Source of the DNA: JAGMES01 sp023128035
GTDB lineage: Bacteria; Bacillota; Halanaerobiia; DY22613
Assembly (NCBI GenBank): GCA_030627905.1
Contig: DAOVRZ010000095.1
Location: 1 to 23,317, forward strand
Reading direction: 5' to 3'
DNA length: 23,317 nt
A program made the translations under genes and the position numbers. Numbering within the stretch: position 1 is the first letter of the stretch; the number at the start of each line of letters is the position of its first letter. The notes beneath the pieces were generated by a model, which did not search any database, was not told the DNA's origin, and saw only the letters and a program-made list of their open reading frames with translations. Shown here in pieces: positions 1 through 7,143 of this stretch.

Positions 1-52
1 AATTTATTTTCTTTTCTTCTGCTCTTTTTTGTTTTCTAGTTTTTCTTTTCAT
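1..52 (-). CDS. 5' end of probable mobile-element gene (partial)
   Basis: On the minus strand an ATG at 52-50 follows a good ribosome binding site (GAGGGGG) and opens a frame beginning MKRKTRKQKRAEEKK that runs off the window edge. The product start is strongly basic and I do not recognise a domain in 17 residues. The first seven codons are identical to those of the partial gene at 23296-23317, and about 100 bases upstream are also similar, so this is one of two copies of a repeated unit. Transposase or another element-encoded protein is an inference from repetition and from the damage done to the permease gene at the other end. Confidence 0.55.
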   Translation of the reverse strand, partial: MKRKTRKQKRAEEKKIN

Positions 53-160
53 AATAACCCCCTCAATTGGCTATAAATCAATATAATATCTAATTATATT
101 ATATCATATTTATTCATTTATGAGAATTATTATCTCGAAAATTTTTACTCGTTAGAGCTG
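1..160 (-). mobile_element. Left copy of repeated element, start of element reads outward
   Basis: Read on the minus strand, 160 down to 1 matches 23177-23317 of the plus strand: a 17-base identical block at the outer edge (144-160), a more diverged AT-rich stretch, then a well conserved promoter-like and leader stretch and the same start codon context. The 17-base block ends abruptly at 160, and flanking DNA then differs, which places the element terminus there. The spacing between terminus and start codon is about 11 bases shorter than in the right copy. The family is unknown to me. Confidence 0.55.
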
Positions 161-177
161 AGTGTAAAAGTACTTGC

Positions 178-206
178 TTGACAAATTGGTAAAATTAGAG
201 TACTAT
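178..206 (+). promoter_or_regulatory. Sigma-A type promoter of the PII-like gene
   Basis: A perfect -35 TTGACA (178-183) is followed after exactly 17 bases by TACTAT (201-206), four of six matches to the -10 consensus. The expected start of transcription lies about 30 bases before the coding start. It sits just outside the left mobile-element terminus, so the gene keeps its own promoter. Confidence 0.7.
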
Positions 207-245
207 GAAATAAAGTTATAGAGATTTTACAAAGGGGTGACTTTC

Positions 246-605
246 ATGTACGCTTTGTTTTTATTTTTAAATGATGTTCATTTATTAGATGATGTTCATG
301 AAGTATTTTATGAATGTGGTGTTGGTGCAACGTCCTGGGACAGTATGGGAATGGGCAAAGTATTAATGGAACATCATGTTAATGCGACTATGTTTGCTAG
401 TATTAGAAAGTTATTAGAGGGCCATCAGCCTTATAATAAAACTATTGTTAGTGTTATAAGAACTGAAGAAAAATTAGATGAGGTTATTCATGAATTGAAA
501 GAAAGAATTCATGGAATTACTGATGTCGGTGTAGGATTTATGTTTGTGATACCTGTAATGAAGTGTTATGGTTTTAACATGGATTTGGGTGTTGTTGAAG
601 ATTAA
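246..605 (+). CDS. PII-like small signalling protein
   Basis: This 119-residue cytosolic protein has the alternating strand-helix-strand pattern of the PII/GlnB ferredoxin-like fold. A first hydrophobic strand (ALFLFLN) is followed by a helix and the stretch ECGVGATSWDSMGMGKVL, which resembles the GxxGxTxxxxxGxGxxx region before the T-loop in PII proteins. The second half (NKTIVSVI, then a helix, then GVGFMFVIPV) resembles the second repeat ending in the IFVLPV-type strand. The classical uridylylation T-loop is not evident, so it is PII-like rather than a canonical GlnB. GTG at 237 would overlap the ribosome binding site (AAAGGGGTG, 231-238), whereas ATG at 246 is well spaced, so I chose 246. 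It stands alone between a mobile element and the ABC-F leader, so its partner is unknown. Confidence 0.65.
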   Translation: MYALFLFLNDVHLLDDVHEVFYECGVGATSWDSMGMGKVLMEHHVNATMFASIRKLLEGHQPYNKTIVSVIRTEEKLDEVIHELKERIHGITDVGVGFMFVIPVMKCYGFNMDLGVVED

Positions 606-683
606 TCGGCTTTAACCTAGACATAGCATGAAAAGTATATTATTATTAACATATAAAGTAAAAATTTAGAAAGGAGTACACGA

Positions 684-695
684 TGCGCAAATAAT
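684..695 (+). CDS. Leader peptide Met-Arg-Lys
   Basis: ATG CGC AAA TAA follows AAAGGAG (671-677) at good spacing, giving a three-residue peptide. It lies exactly where a regulatory uORF is expected for an ABC-F attenuator, and its codons are part of the base-paired default structure. Too short for any statistical support; the position, binding site and pairing are the evidence. Confidence 0.6.
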
Positions 696-854
696 TGTCT
701 TTTCTAAGTAATTTAATATTTACGAAAAGACTGGTTGAAACCAACCTGCGCAGGGATAGTATGCCTTTTTTTAGGCGTACTAACTTAAATAATCTAAACA
801 ATTCGAGCAAAATATCATTTTGCTTTATTTAGTGTTATCAAAGTAACACTTTCT

Positions 855-889
855 GCCATAACTGGTTTTAACTAGTTGTGGCTTTTTTT
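855..889 (+). terminator. Attenuator terminator before the ABC-F gene
   Basis: A 13-pair stem (855-867 with 870-882, two G-U pairs) with a two-base loop is followed directly by seven T residues (883-889). It ends 34 bases before the ABC-F start codon, so it controls read-through into that gene. Confidence 0.85.
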
Positions 890-923
890 GTGTCTTATTT
901 TATGTAAAAAAGGGGGAATTTTT

Positions 924-2283
924 ATGCTTTTATTAAGTTGTCGTGATATCAAAAAATCTTTTGCAGATATAGAGGTCTTACGAAAAATTGATTATCTGCT
1001 ACAATCGAAAGCATATCTTTTTAATGAGTTTATTGAAGGGAATGATCATATAGATTGAACTAAAGACTTTTTTACAACTATAAAAACTTTAGGCCTTGAA
1101 AAAGTTCAAAAATGGCAGGAGGATCGATTTAACGGATTAAGTGGTGGTGAGAAGACGAAGATGGCATGGCTAAAAGCTATTCAGGAAATTATTCTTATTA
1201 TCGTGCTGAGAAGGTACGTCAATATGAAAATCAACTCCATCAATATTTTGAACATAAAAAGAAACAGACAAAGATTGAGAATGAAATTAATCGACTTAAG
1301 ACCTGGTCAGCTAAAGCACATCGCGAAGCAGGAAAAAAGGGTGACGTGAAAATGGATACTGCCATTAAGTCTAGAATAAACGTTTAGATAGAATGGCAGA
1401 GGAAGGTGTAAAAAAACCAAAAGAGGAGCAAAAAGTTAATTTTATTTTCAAAGATGCTTCAAAACATGGAAAACGAATTTTACAAGCAGATGAAATTAAA
1501 AAACAATTTGGCGAACGTGTTTTATTTCAAGGTAGCTCATTTTGTATTCAACGTGGTGAAAAAGTTGGATTACTTGGGCCAAATGACTGTGGGAAGACAA
1601 CACTAATTAAGCTTATTCTAGGTGATGCGCAATTGGATGAAGGAAAGATCTGGATAAGTCCGTCAGCAAAAATTGGTTGTTTGAGTCAGGATATTTCTGA
1701 TTTAAATATAGACCAGACTGTTTTAGAGATACTCGGATTGGAAGCATATACTTTTATAGATTTTGCTAGATGTATATTGGCAAATATGGGACTTGATGAA
1801 ACTATGATTTACAAAAAGATCAAACAATTAAGTATGGGAGAGAGGATTAGAGTAAAACTGGCTAATTTGATTTTGAATAAGTCAGTTTTACTCATTCTAG
1901 ATGAACCGAGCAACCATCTTGATCTGTTTAGTCGCGAAGAGTTAGAAGAAGCATTATTGACCTATGAGGGAACGATGTTCATTGTTTCTCATGATCGGTA
2001 TATGTTAGAAAAATTATGTAATAGATTTTTGGTGTTTAATGATGAACAGATCCGGAAATTTGAAGGTAATTTCTATGAGTATGAGCAAAAGAAAACCAAA
2101 GAAAAAGGGAACTCTCTTGAAAAAGTGAAAGAAGAACTGATGATACTACAAAATCGGATGACAGTGGTGCTTAGTAAATTTAACGATTTCTCTGCAGAAG
2201 ACCCTGAATATCAGGAACTTGATGTGCAATTTAAGGAGATGGTTAAACGGAAAAGAGATTTGCAAGATAAAATGAAGAAATAA
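924..2283 (+). pseudogene. ABC-F ribosomal protection protein, decayed
   Basis: ABC-F ATPases of the antibiotic-resistance type displace ribosome-bound drugs using two ATPase domains joined by a linker. Here ATG 924 follows a GGGGG binding site and gives MLLLSCRDIKKSFADIEVL, the normal domain-1 start, but the Walker A region is missing. A TGA stop falls at 1056-1058. The same frame then gives the signature LSGGEKTK (about 1137-1160). A deletion near 1165 removes Walker B and the H-loop and shifts frame into the linker (YSGNYSYYRAEK). A one-base loss near 1380 shifts frame again into domain 2 (1393-2283). Domain 2 has signature LSMGER, Walker B LLILDEPSNHLD and SHDRY, but its P-loop reads GPNDCGKTT, with Asp replacing the usual Gly. 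Total length of about 453 codons is shorter than the roughly 490-540 of the family. The 296-codon domain-2 frame lacks its own binding site, so I regard the whole as a pseudogene. Confidence 0.85.
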
Positions 2284-2327
2284 ACTGAGGTCAAAATTTT
2301 AAAAAATATCCCTGTTTTTTCATAATA

Positions 2328-2451
2328 TGATTAGCCCACAAAAAGTAGTCGGCACAAAAACTTACATACCATGTATAGTACTGAAACTGCCTAATTCAGA
2401 GCTATATATGGTATGTGAGTACTTGTGGGACTACTTTTTGTGGGCTAATCA
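2328..2451 (+). mobile_element. Palindromic MITE-like element with TA target duplication
   Basis: The ends are perfect 23-base inverted repeats (2328-2350 and 2429-2451, beginning TGATTAGCCCACAAAAAG). Inside them a second block (about 2353-2378 against 2403-2428) continues the inversion at about 22 of 26 positions, so the 124 bases fold into one long hairpin with a small loop containing CTGAA/TTCAG. TA lies directly outside both ends (2326-2327 and 2452-2453), as expected for the TA target duplication of IS630/Tc1-mariner transposases. There is no coding capacity. It sits between the dead ABC-F gene and the next gene. The transposase family is an inference from the TA. Confidence 0.7.
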
Positions 2452-2519
2452 TACTATTATAATAGACATAATTCATTTGATTAGAAAAACAGCGACCAGT
2501 AAGTTTGGGAGGTGAGTTT

Positions 2520-3179
2520 ATGACGAAAAAAACAAGACCAAATAAGAAAATAGATAAACGTGTGGTCCTATTTATAATTTTTTTTAGAATGCTTCTTATG
2601 TTAGCTATTATAGGAACTATTATATCAGGTAATTGGATGAATTTTTTTAATGCAATATTAACATTACTTTTAACATTCATCCCTTCTATTATAGCTAAGA
2701 AAAATAATATTTACTTGATTCCAGAATTTCATTTGATTATATTAATATTTCTTTTTGCATCTCAGTATTTTGGTGAGTTTCATGACTATTATGAAAAATA
2801 TTGGTGGTGGGATATACTGTTACATATATTTTCCGGAGTAATGTTGGGATTTGTGGGATTTATGTTAGTCTATATATTTAATCGAGAGAAAAAAATCAGT
2901 GTAGCTTTAAGTCCAATCTTTATTGCAATTTTTTCTTTTACATTTGCTCTGTCTATCGGTGCACTTTGGGAGATATATGAGTTCATTATGGATAGTTGTT
3001 TTGGGAGGAATATGCAGAAATCGGGGCTAGTTGATACTATGTGGGATTTAATTGTAGATTCATTAGGAGCTTTGTTTGCTTCAATTACTGGCTATTTATA
3101 CATAAAAAGTGGTAGAGAGACATATGCAACAAAATTAATGGAAAAGTTTTTGTTGAAAAATTTAGATAACGAAATTTAG
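2520..3179 (+). CDS. Six-helix integral membrane protein, DUF2238-like
   Basis: The 219-residue product has a short basic N-terminus and about six hydrophobic segments. The most distinctive parts are YWWWDILLHIFSGVMLGFVGF in the fourth segment, ALSIGALWEIYEFIMD in the fifth, and LVDTMWDLIVDSLGALFASI in the sixth, with acidic and histidine residues embedded near the membrane (WD..LH, WEIYEF, D..WD..VD). This pattern resembles the DUF2238/YjdF group of membrane proteins, whose function is not established. The binding site GGGAGGTGA (2507-2515) fits ATG 2520, so the upstream TTG at 2505 was rejected. It appears to be a single-gene unit, ended by the hairpin at 3229-3260. Confidence 0.7.
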   Translation: MTKKTRPNKKIDKRVVLFIIFFRMLLMLAIIGTIISGNWMNFFNAILTLLLTFIPSIIAKKNNIYLIPEFHLIILIFLFASQYFGEFHDYYEKYWWWDILLHIFSGVMLGFVGFMLVYIFNREKKISVALSPIFIAIFSFTFALSIGALWEIYEFIMDSCFGRNMQKSGLVDTMWDLIVDSLGALFASITGYLYIKSGRETYATKLMEKFLLKNLDNEI

Positions 3180-3228
3180 AAAGATAATAATTTTGCTTCA
3201 AAAAGGAACTATTTCATAAGCGAAGAAT

Positions 3229-3262
3229 AAAAGACTTCAGGACTTTCTGAAGTCTTTTATTA
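3229..3262 (+). terminator. Hairpin terminator after the membrane protein gene
   Basis: A perfect 12-pair stem (3229-3240 with 3247-3258, AAAAGACTTCAG) with a six-base loop ends in TTTTATT. The A-rich left arm makes it potentially bidirectional. Its GACTTCAG/CTGAAGTC core recurs in three other hairpins of this window. Confidence 0.8.
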
Positions 3263-3266
3263 AGTC

Positions 3267-3291
3267 GATGTAATAACTACGTTATTACATC
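3267..3291 (+). other. Perfect hairpin in the opp leader
   Basis: GATGTAATAA and TTATTACATC form a perfect 10-pair stem with the five-base loop CTACG. No T-run follows, so it is not a standard terminator. It could be an operator or the first stem of the structured leader that starts eight bases later. Confidence 0.5.
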
Positions 3292-3298
3292 TTAAGTT

Positions 3299-3422
3299 AA
3301 ACAACTTTCGGAAGGAGATTTCGCCCCTTCAAGAAGTGGACTCTACCGAAAGGTAATTCTAACAAGTAGTTTATCCCCACTTACAGAAGTTAGGAGAATT
3401 ATGCCTTCCAAAAATGTTGTTT
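3299..3422 (+). ncRNA. Predicted structured RNA in the opp leader, type unknown
   Basis: The 124 bases close on themselves: AAACAAC/GTTGTTT (3299-3305 with 3416-3422), GGAAGG/CCTTCC (3310-3315 with 3404-3409), CTTC/GAAG (3327-3330 with 3386-3389) and AAGTGG/CCACTT (3334-3339 with 3377-3382), capped on one side by TACC-GAAA-GGTA (3344-3355), a GNRA tetraloop hairpin. CTAAC (3359-3363) and GTTAG (3389-3393) could form a competing or tertiary pair. It starts 324 bases before the binding-protein gene. I compared it by eye with common riboswitch cores (T-box, SAM, TPP, FMN, glycine, purine, c-di-GMP-I) and saw no match. It may be a cis-regulatory leader or a small degenerate mobile element. The pairing is visible; the function is unknown. 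Confidence 0.45.
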
Positions 3423-3622
3423 GATTATCAGAAAACATTAAAGATTATTACTTTATAGAACTTAGGAGGAATTAAGCTAAAAACGCTGAATACATATATA
3501 AATTTCTTAAAATAAATAACTCGGAAGGAGGGCTAATAGTAGTATTTAGTAGAGAGTATGACGCAAATGTATGAAAAATTTAAACTAAACAATGAGTATG
3601 AAGAATTGAGGAGGAATAAAGT
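3423..3622 (+). other. Remaining opp leader, no clear promoter
   Basis: This stretch is AT-rich and carries three purine-rich binding-site-like runs (AGGAGGAAT near 3463, GGAAGGAGGG at 3522-3532, GAGGAGGAAT near 3609). Only the last serves the binding-protein gene. A weak promoter-like pair (TTGATT at 3421 and GATTAT at 3443) is not convincing. A 22-codon frame from ATG 3558 ends by an ATGA overlap with the binding-protein start; it has no good binding site and is treated as a finding only. Confidence 0.35.
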
Positions 3623-5137
3623 ATGAAAAAGAAAATTTTGAAAATGTTTTTTGGTGTTATCTGTATATTAATAATGAGTTCAACTATGATCTTAGCTGAA
3701 GATAGTCAAATTACGATTGCTACAAGTTCTGATGCACTAACATTAGACCCATTAACGTATAATGAGACTCCTACTAATTCAGTTAATGCAAATATTTTTG
3801 AGGCTTTAACAGCTCTTGATAATAAAATGAATGTACTACCAGGTTTGGCTGAATCTTGGGAAAATCCAGATGATTTAACCTGGGTATTTAATCTTCGTAA
3901 AGGTGTTGTTTTTCATAATGGTGATACCTTTGACGCTGATGATGTTCTTTTCTCTCTTGATCGAACAATGAATCATCCTAAATCTCAACTTAAATCTGAT
4001 GTAGCGGAGATCGTTTCAGTTAAAAAGATTGATTCTTATACAGTTGAGATAAAGACTGAGAGTCCGTTCCCGATCTTAGCACGGAAATTAAAGAGTATTT
4101 GGATTTATTCAAAAGAATATGTTGAGCAGCATGATGATCAATACTTAACAAATCATCCAAATGGTACTGGCCCCTATAAATTGAAAAAGTGGGTTAAAGA
4201 TAATGCATTAACATTAACTGCTTTTGATCAATATTGGAATGGTAAAGCTCAAATTGAAGAAGTTACTTTTAAGCCAATACCTAATGCCGCTACCCGTGTT
4301 GCTGCTCTCTTAAGTGGTGAAGCTGAAATTGTAATAGATTTACCAGTTCAAGATGTTGATAGAGTTAAGAAGAAGAAAAACGTTCAAGTAGTTCCTCGTC
4401 CAAGCATGCGTTTAATCTTTTTAGGTATGAATACACAGGAAGGTCCTTTTGCTAATCTAAAAGTTAGACAAGCAGTATATTATGCAATTAATGAAGATGA
4501 AATTGTTAAATATGTAATGAGTGAGCATGCATATCCAGCAGGTCAATTCTACCCAGATTTTATCTTTGGATATAATCCTGAAATTAAACGGGTTGCATAT
4601 GATCCAGAGAAAGCAAAAGAGTTATTAAAAGAAGCAGGTTATCCAAATGGATTTGAAATAACTTTAGACGCTCCTAATGATAGATATGTAAATGATGGTC
4701 AAATTGTTCAGGCAGTTGCTATCCAGTTAGCTAAAGTTGGAATAAAAATAAATTTGGAAGTTCAACCGAAAGCATCGTATTTTAATAAAGTATTAGCTAA
4801 AAATACTAATTTCTATCTTTTGGGTTGGTCAAACTCCAATGGTGATGGTATTGGAACTTTAAACGGGCTTTTGCATACTCCAGATGATAAATATGGTAGA
4901 TTTAATCTAGGTAACTATAGTAATTTAGAAGTAGATCGTTTGGTTGAAGAATCTTCAACTATTATTGATCCTGAAAAGAGACTAAAAGTAATGCAAGAGG
5001 CTGTAAAGTTAGCGATGGATGATGTTGTACAGATTCCACTTCACTATCAAGAAGATCTTTATGGTGTTAAGAATAATGTCATCTGGGAACCAAGACCTGA
5101 CAAGTATGTTCAAGCTTATTATATTCAATATAAATAG
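3623..5137 (+). CDS. Dipeptide/oligopeptide ABC transporter substrate-binding protein
   Basis: A family-5 extracellular solute-binding protein (504 residues, normal length) that captures peptides and passes them to the permease pair encoded downstream. Residues 1-25 form a signal peptide (basic start, hydrophobic core, ILA before EDS) suited to signal peptidase I. No lipobox cysteine follows, which is unusual for a monoderm Gram-positive and would fit a diderm cell with a periplasm. The mature part begins with the strand ITIATSSDALTLDPL and contains LTWVFNLRKGVVFHNGDTFDADDVLFSLDR, the conserved family-5 signature, and PNGTGPYKLKKW. ATG 3623 follows GAGGAGGAAT. It heads the operon, and the stem-loop after it probably lets it be made in excess over the permeases. 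DppA/OppA-like; the exact ligand cannot be read from sequence, and nickel is less likely given the downstream peptidase. Confidence 0.9.
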   Translation: MKKKILKMFFGVICILIMSSTMILAEDSQITIATSSDALTLDPLTYNETPTNSVNANIFEALTALDNKMNVLPGLAESWENPDDLTWVFNLRKGVVFHNGDTFDADDVLFSLDRTMNHPKSQLKSDVAEIVSVKKIDSYTVEIKTESPFPILARKLKSIWIYSKEYVEQHDDQYLTNHPNGTGPYKLKKWVKDNALTLTAFDQYWNGKAQIEEVTFKPIPNAATRVAALLSGEAEIVIDLPVQDVDRVKKKKNVQVVPRPSMRLIFLGMNTQEGPFANLKVRQAVYYAINEDEIVKYVMSEHAYPAGQFYPDFIFGYNPEIKRVAYDPEKAKELLKEAGYPNGFEITLDAPNDRYVNDGQIVQAVAIQLAKVGIKINLEVQPKASYFNKVLAKNTNFYLLGWSNSNGDGIGTLNGLLHTPDDKYGRFNLGNYSNLEVDRLVEESSTIIDPEKRLKVMQEAVKLAMDDVVQIPLHYQEDLYGVKNNVIWEPRPDKYVQAYYIQYK

Positions 5138-5158
5138 AAATCTTTTTTTATAGCATTT

Positions 5159-5198
5159 ATTATGGCAAATGGGGGTCAAGTCCCTCATTTGCCATAAT
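5159..5198 (+). promoter_or_regulatory. Intercistronic stem-loop after the binding-protein gene
   Basis: About 17 pairs (5159-5175 with 5182-5198, one G-U) and the loop TCAAGT form a very stable hairpin between the binding-protein and first permease genes. No T-run follows, so complete termination is unlikely. In many binding-protein-dependent systems such structures stabilise the upstream message and keep permease expression lower; that role is inferred here. Confidence 0.7.
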
Positions 5199-5241
5199 CC
5201 TATATGGATGAAGTTAGTAGTAGAGTAGAGGAGTGAGTAAG

Positions 5242-6207
5242 ATGTTAGAATATATCACGAAACGATTAGGACAGATTATTCTTGTTTTATTTGTAATAAC
5301 AATCATAGTATTTATGATGATGCAGTTTGCTGGTGATCCAATATCAAATCTATTGCCTCCAGATGCTCAACCATGGCAGGTTGAAGAGATGAAAGCTGCT
5401 TTAGGATTAGATCAGCCGATCTATATGCAATATATTAATTTTTTAAAAAATGCTCTACGAGGTAACCTTGGTATCTCTTTTTATCATCAATTGCCTGCAT
5501 TGGCTCTTGTTTTAGAGAGATTGCCTGCAACTTTAGAGTTATCTTTTGTAGCAATGTGTATTTCAATAATAATTGCTATTCCTGCAGGTGTGTTTGTAGC
5601 GGTGAAGTCAGATAGTTTTATTTCAAAAGGAATTATGATGGGATCTTTAGTTGGAATATCTTTACCAACTTTTTTAATTGGAATCTTATTAATTTTATTT
5701 TTTTCAGTAAATTTAGCATGGCTTCCTTCATCAGGCAGAGGAGAAGTTATTGGTTTACTAAATTTCGATACAAGTCTTTTGACCTTAGATGGTTGGAAAC
5801 ATATTCTTATGCCTGCGTTAACATTGGGATTTTATATGGTAGCAATGTTAATTCGTTTGGTTAAAGCTGGGATGGTAGAAGTCTTGCAGGCGGATTATGT
5901 TAATTTTGCCCGAGCAAAGGGTGTGCCAAATCGAATTATTACTTTTAAGCATGCTTTACGAAATACGATGATTCCAGTAGTTACAGTTATTGGCCTTCAA
6001 TTGGGTAGATTGATTGCCTTTTCGATGATTACAGAGAAAATTTTTGCATGGCCAGGTATTGGTAAACTAATATTGGATTCCATTCAACGATTAGATCGTC
6101 CTGTGGTTATGGCATATCTATTAGTTGTTGCCGTAATATTTGCAGGAATAAATTTATTTGTAGATTTACTTTACCTTGTAATTGATCCCCGTGTAGATCT
6201 AAATTAG
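5242..6207 (+). CDS. dppB: Peptide ABC transporter permease, DppB type
   Basis: One of two membrane subunits forming the peptide channel. The 321-residue protein starts with the family's N-terminal helix (IILVLFVITIIVFMMMQFAGDP) followed by the extracytoplasmic region with ALGLDQPIYMQYINFL and GNLGISF, both typical of DppB/OppB. Around residues 218-241 the EAA loop (YVNFARAKGVPNRIITFKHALRN) contacts the ATPases. The C-terminus has GLQLGRLIAFSMITEKIFAWPGIGKL, a hallmark of the family. GTG 5233 lies inside the binding site AGAGGAG, so ATG 5242 is preferred. It follows the stem-loop after the binding-protein gene and is 19 bases ahead of the second permease gene. Confidence 0.92.
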   Translation: MLEYITKRLGQIILVLFVITIIVFMMMQFAGDPISNLLPPDAQPWQVEEMKAALGLDQPIYMQYINFLKNALRGNLGISFYHQLPALALVLERLPATLELSFVAMCISIIIAIPAGVFVAVKSDSFISKGIMMGSLVGISLPTFLIGILLILFFSVNLAWLPSSGRGEVIGLLNFDTSLLTLDGWKHILMPALTLGFYMVAMLIRLVKAGMVEVLQADYVNFARAKGVPNRIITFKHALRNTMIPVVTVIGLQLGRLIAFSMITEKIFAWPGIGKLILDSIQRLDRPVVMAYLLVVAVIFAGINLFVDLLYLVIDPRVDLN

Positions 6208-6226
6208 AAGTAGAGGAGTAGAGGAG

Positions 6227-7123
6227 ATGAAAAATAAATTTCGTGCATGGTTTAGTGCTTTTAAGGATTCAGATATAGCTTATGATTATTTTCAGAATAA
6301 AACTGTGATTGGTGCAACAATCCTTTTACTTCTAATTACTTTTGTTAGTGTTTTTGCACCTCTTATTTCTCCCCATAATCCTTATGATTTATCAGCAATT
6401 TCCTTGATGGATAGTATGCGTCCACCTATCTGGATGGATGGAGGATTATCTAAATTTCTTTTGGGTTCTGACATTCAAGGCAGGGGAGTTTTAAGTACAA
6501 TTCTTTATGGAACTAGAGTTTCACTACTAGTAGGTCTTGCAGCAGTTTTATTAGGAGGGGTTGTTGGGATTGCTTTAGGATTAATTGCTGGTTTTTTAGG
6601 CGGAAAAATTGATACTCTTATTATGCGAATTGCTGATATTCAACTTTCCTTTCCCATAACATTAATTGCAATAACGGTGATGGCTTTCTGGGGAAGGGGC
6701 ATTTTTAAATTAATTATCGTAATTGGACTAGCAAGTTGGGTGACATATGCTAGAACTGTTAGAGGGTCAGTCTTGACAATTAAAGGTAGTGAGTTTATTG
6801 AAGCGGCTACCCTGATTGGAGTTAGTAAATTTAAGATTATGCTTAGACATGTTTTACCGAATGTATTGACACCTGTTATTGTAATTGCTACCGTACAAAT
6901 TGCTCAGGTAATCATGTTAGAGGCTACATTAAGCTTTTTGGGTTTAGGTGTTCCATTAACTGAACCTTCATTAGGATTAATGATCTCAGATGGTTATAAA
7001 ATGCTTTTTAGTGGTTATTGGTGGTTAGTAGTCTTTCCAGGGGCAATGCTTATTATGATCGTTTTGAGTATTAATATTCTTGGAGATTGGTTGCGTGATA
7101 GTTTAAATCCTAAGTTAAAGTAA
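6227..7123 (+). CDS. dppC: Peptide ABC transporter permease, DppC type
   Basis: The partner membrane subunit, 298 residues, usual length. A cytoplasmic N-terminal extension precedes the first helix (VIGATILLLLITFVSVFAPLISPHNPYDL). The conserved stretch LLGSDIQGRGVLSTILYGTRVSLLVG (about 78-103) and the EAA loop EFIEAATLIGVSKFKIMLRHVLPNVL (about 189-214) identify DppC/OppC. The C-terminal LEATLSFLGLGVPLTEPSLGLMISDG is also typical. The binding site is duplicated (TAGAGGAG twice, 6210-6226); the upstream copy has the better spacing to ATG 6227. Confidence 0.92.
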   Translation: MKNKFRAWFSAFKDSDIAYDYFQNKTVIGATILLLLITFVSVFAPLISPHNPYDLSAISLMDSMRPPIWMDGGLSKFLLGSDIQGRGVLSTILYGTRVSLLVGLAAVLLGGVVGIALGLIAGFLGGKIDTLIMRIADIQLSFPITLIAITVMAFWGRGIFKLIIVIGLASWVTYARTVRGSVLTIKGSEFIEAATLIGVSKFKIMLRHVLPNVLTPVIVIATVQIAQVIMLEATLSFLGLGVPLTEPSLGLMISDGYKMLFSGYWWLVVFPGAMLIMIVLSINILGDWLRDSLNPKLK

Positions 7124-7143
7124 GTAGGGAGAGGGTGAGTAGA

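Larger units (their letters stand above)
671..889 (+). promoter_or_regulatory. Ribosome-dependent transcription attenuator of the ABC-F gene
   Basis: A three-codon leader ORF with a strong ribosome binding site is followed by alternative RNA structures. In the default fold TGCGCA at 685-690 (inside the leader ORF) pairs with TGCGCA at 747-752, enclosing stems GTCTTTTC/GAAAAGAC (698-705 with 724-731) and GGTTG/CAACC (733-737 with 742-746). This leaves the intrinsic terminator at 855-889 free to form. Alternatively 731-743 can pair over 13 positions with 863-875 (two G-U pairs), which destroys the terminator. A ribosome held on the leader would block 685-705 and favour this antiterminator. Further perfect hairpins lie at 758-781, 807-823 and 831-850. 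Antibiotic-responsive attenuators of this logic are known upstream of ABC-F resistance genes such as lmo0919 of Listeria. The pairing is seen; the regulation is inferred. Confidence 0.7.

Noticed and set aside
1393..2283. Independent single-domain ABC ATPase gene
   Set aside because: The frame is the second half of an ABC-F gene reached through a one-base frameshift, lacks its own binding site, and has a damaged P-loop.
2402..2680. Minus-strand frame of 92 codons
   Set aside because: It runs through the MITE palindrome and antisense to the membrane protein gene, with no binding site and no recognisable domain.
3299..3422. T-box or known riboswitch
   Set aside because: No T-box AGGGTGG-type sequence and no visible core of the common riboswitch classes; left as unassigned.
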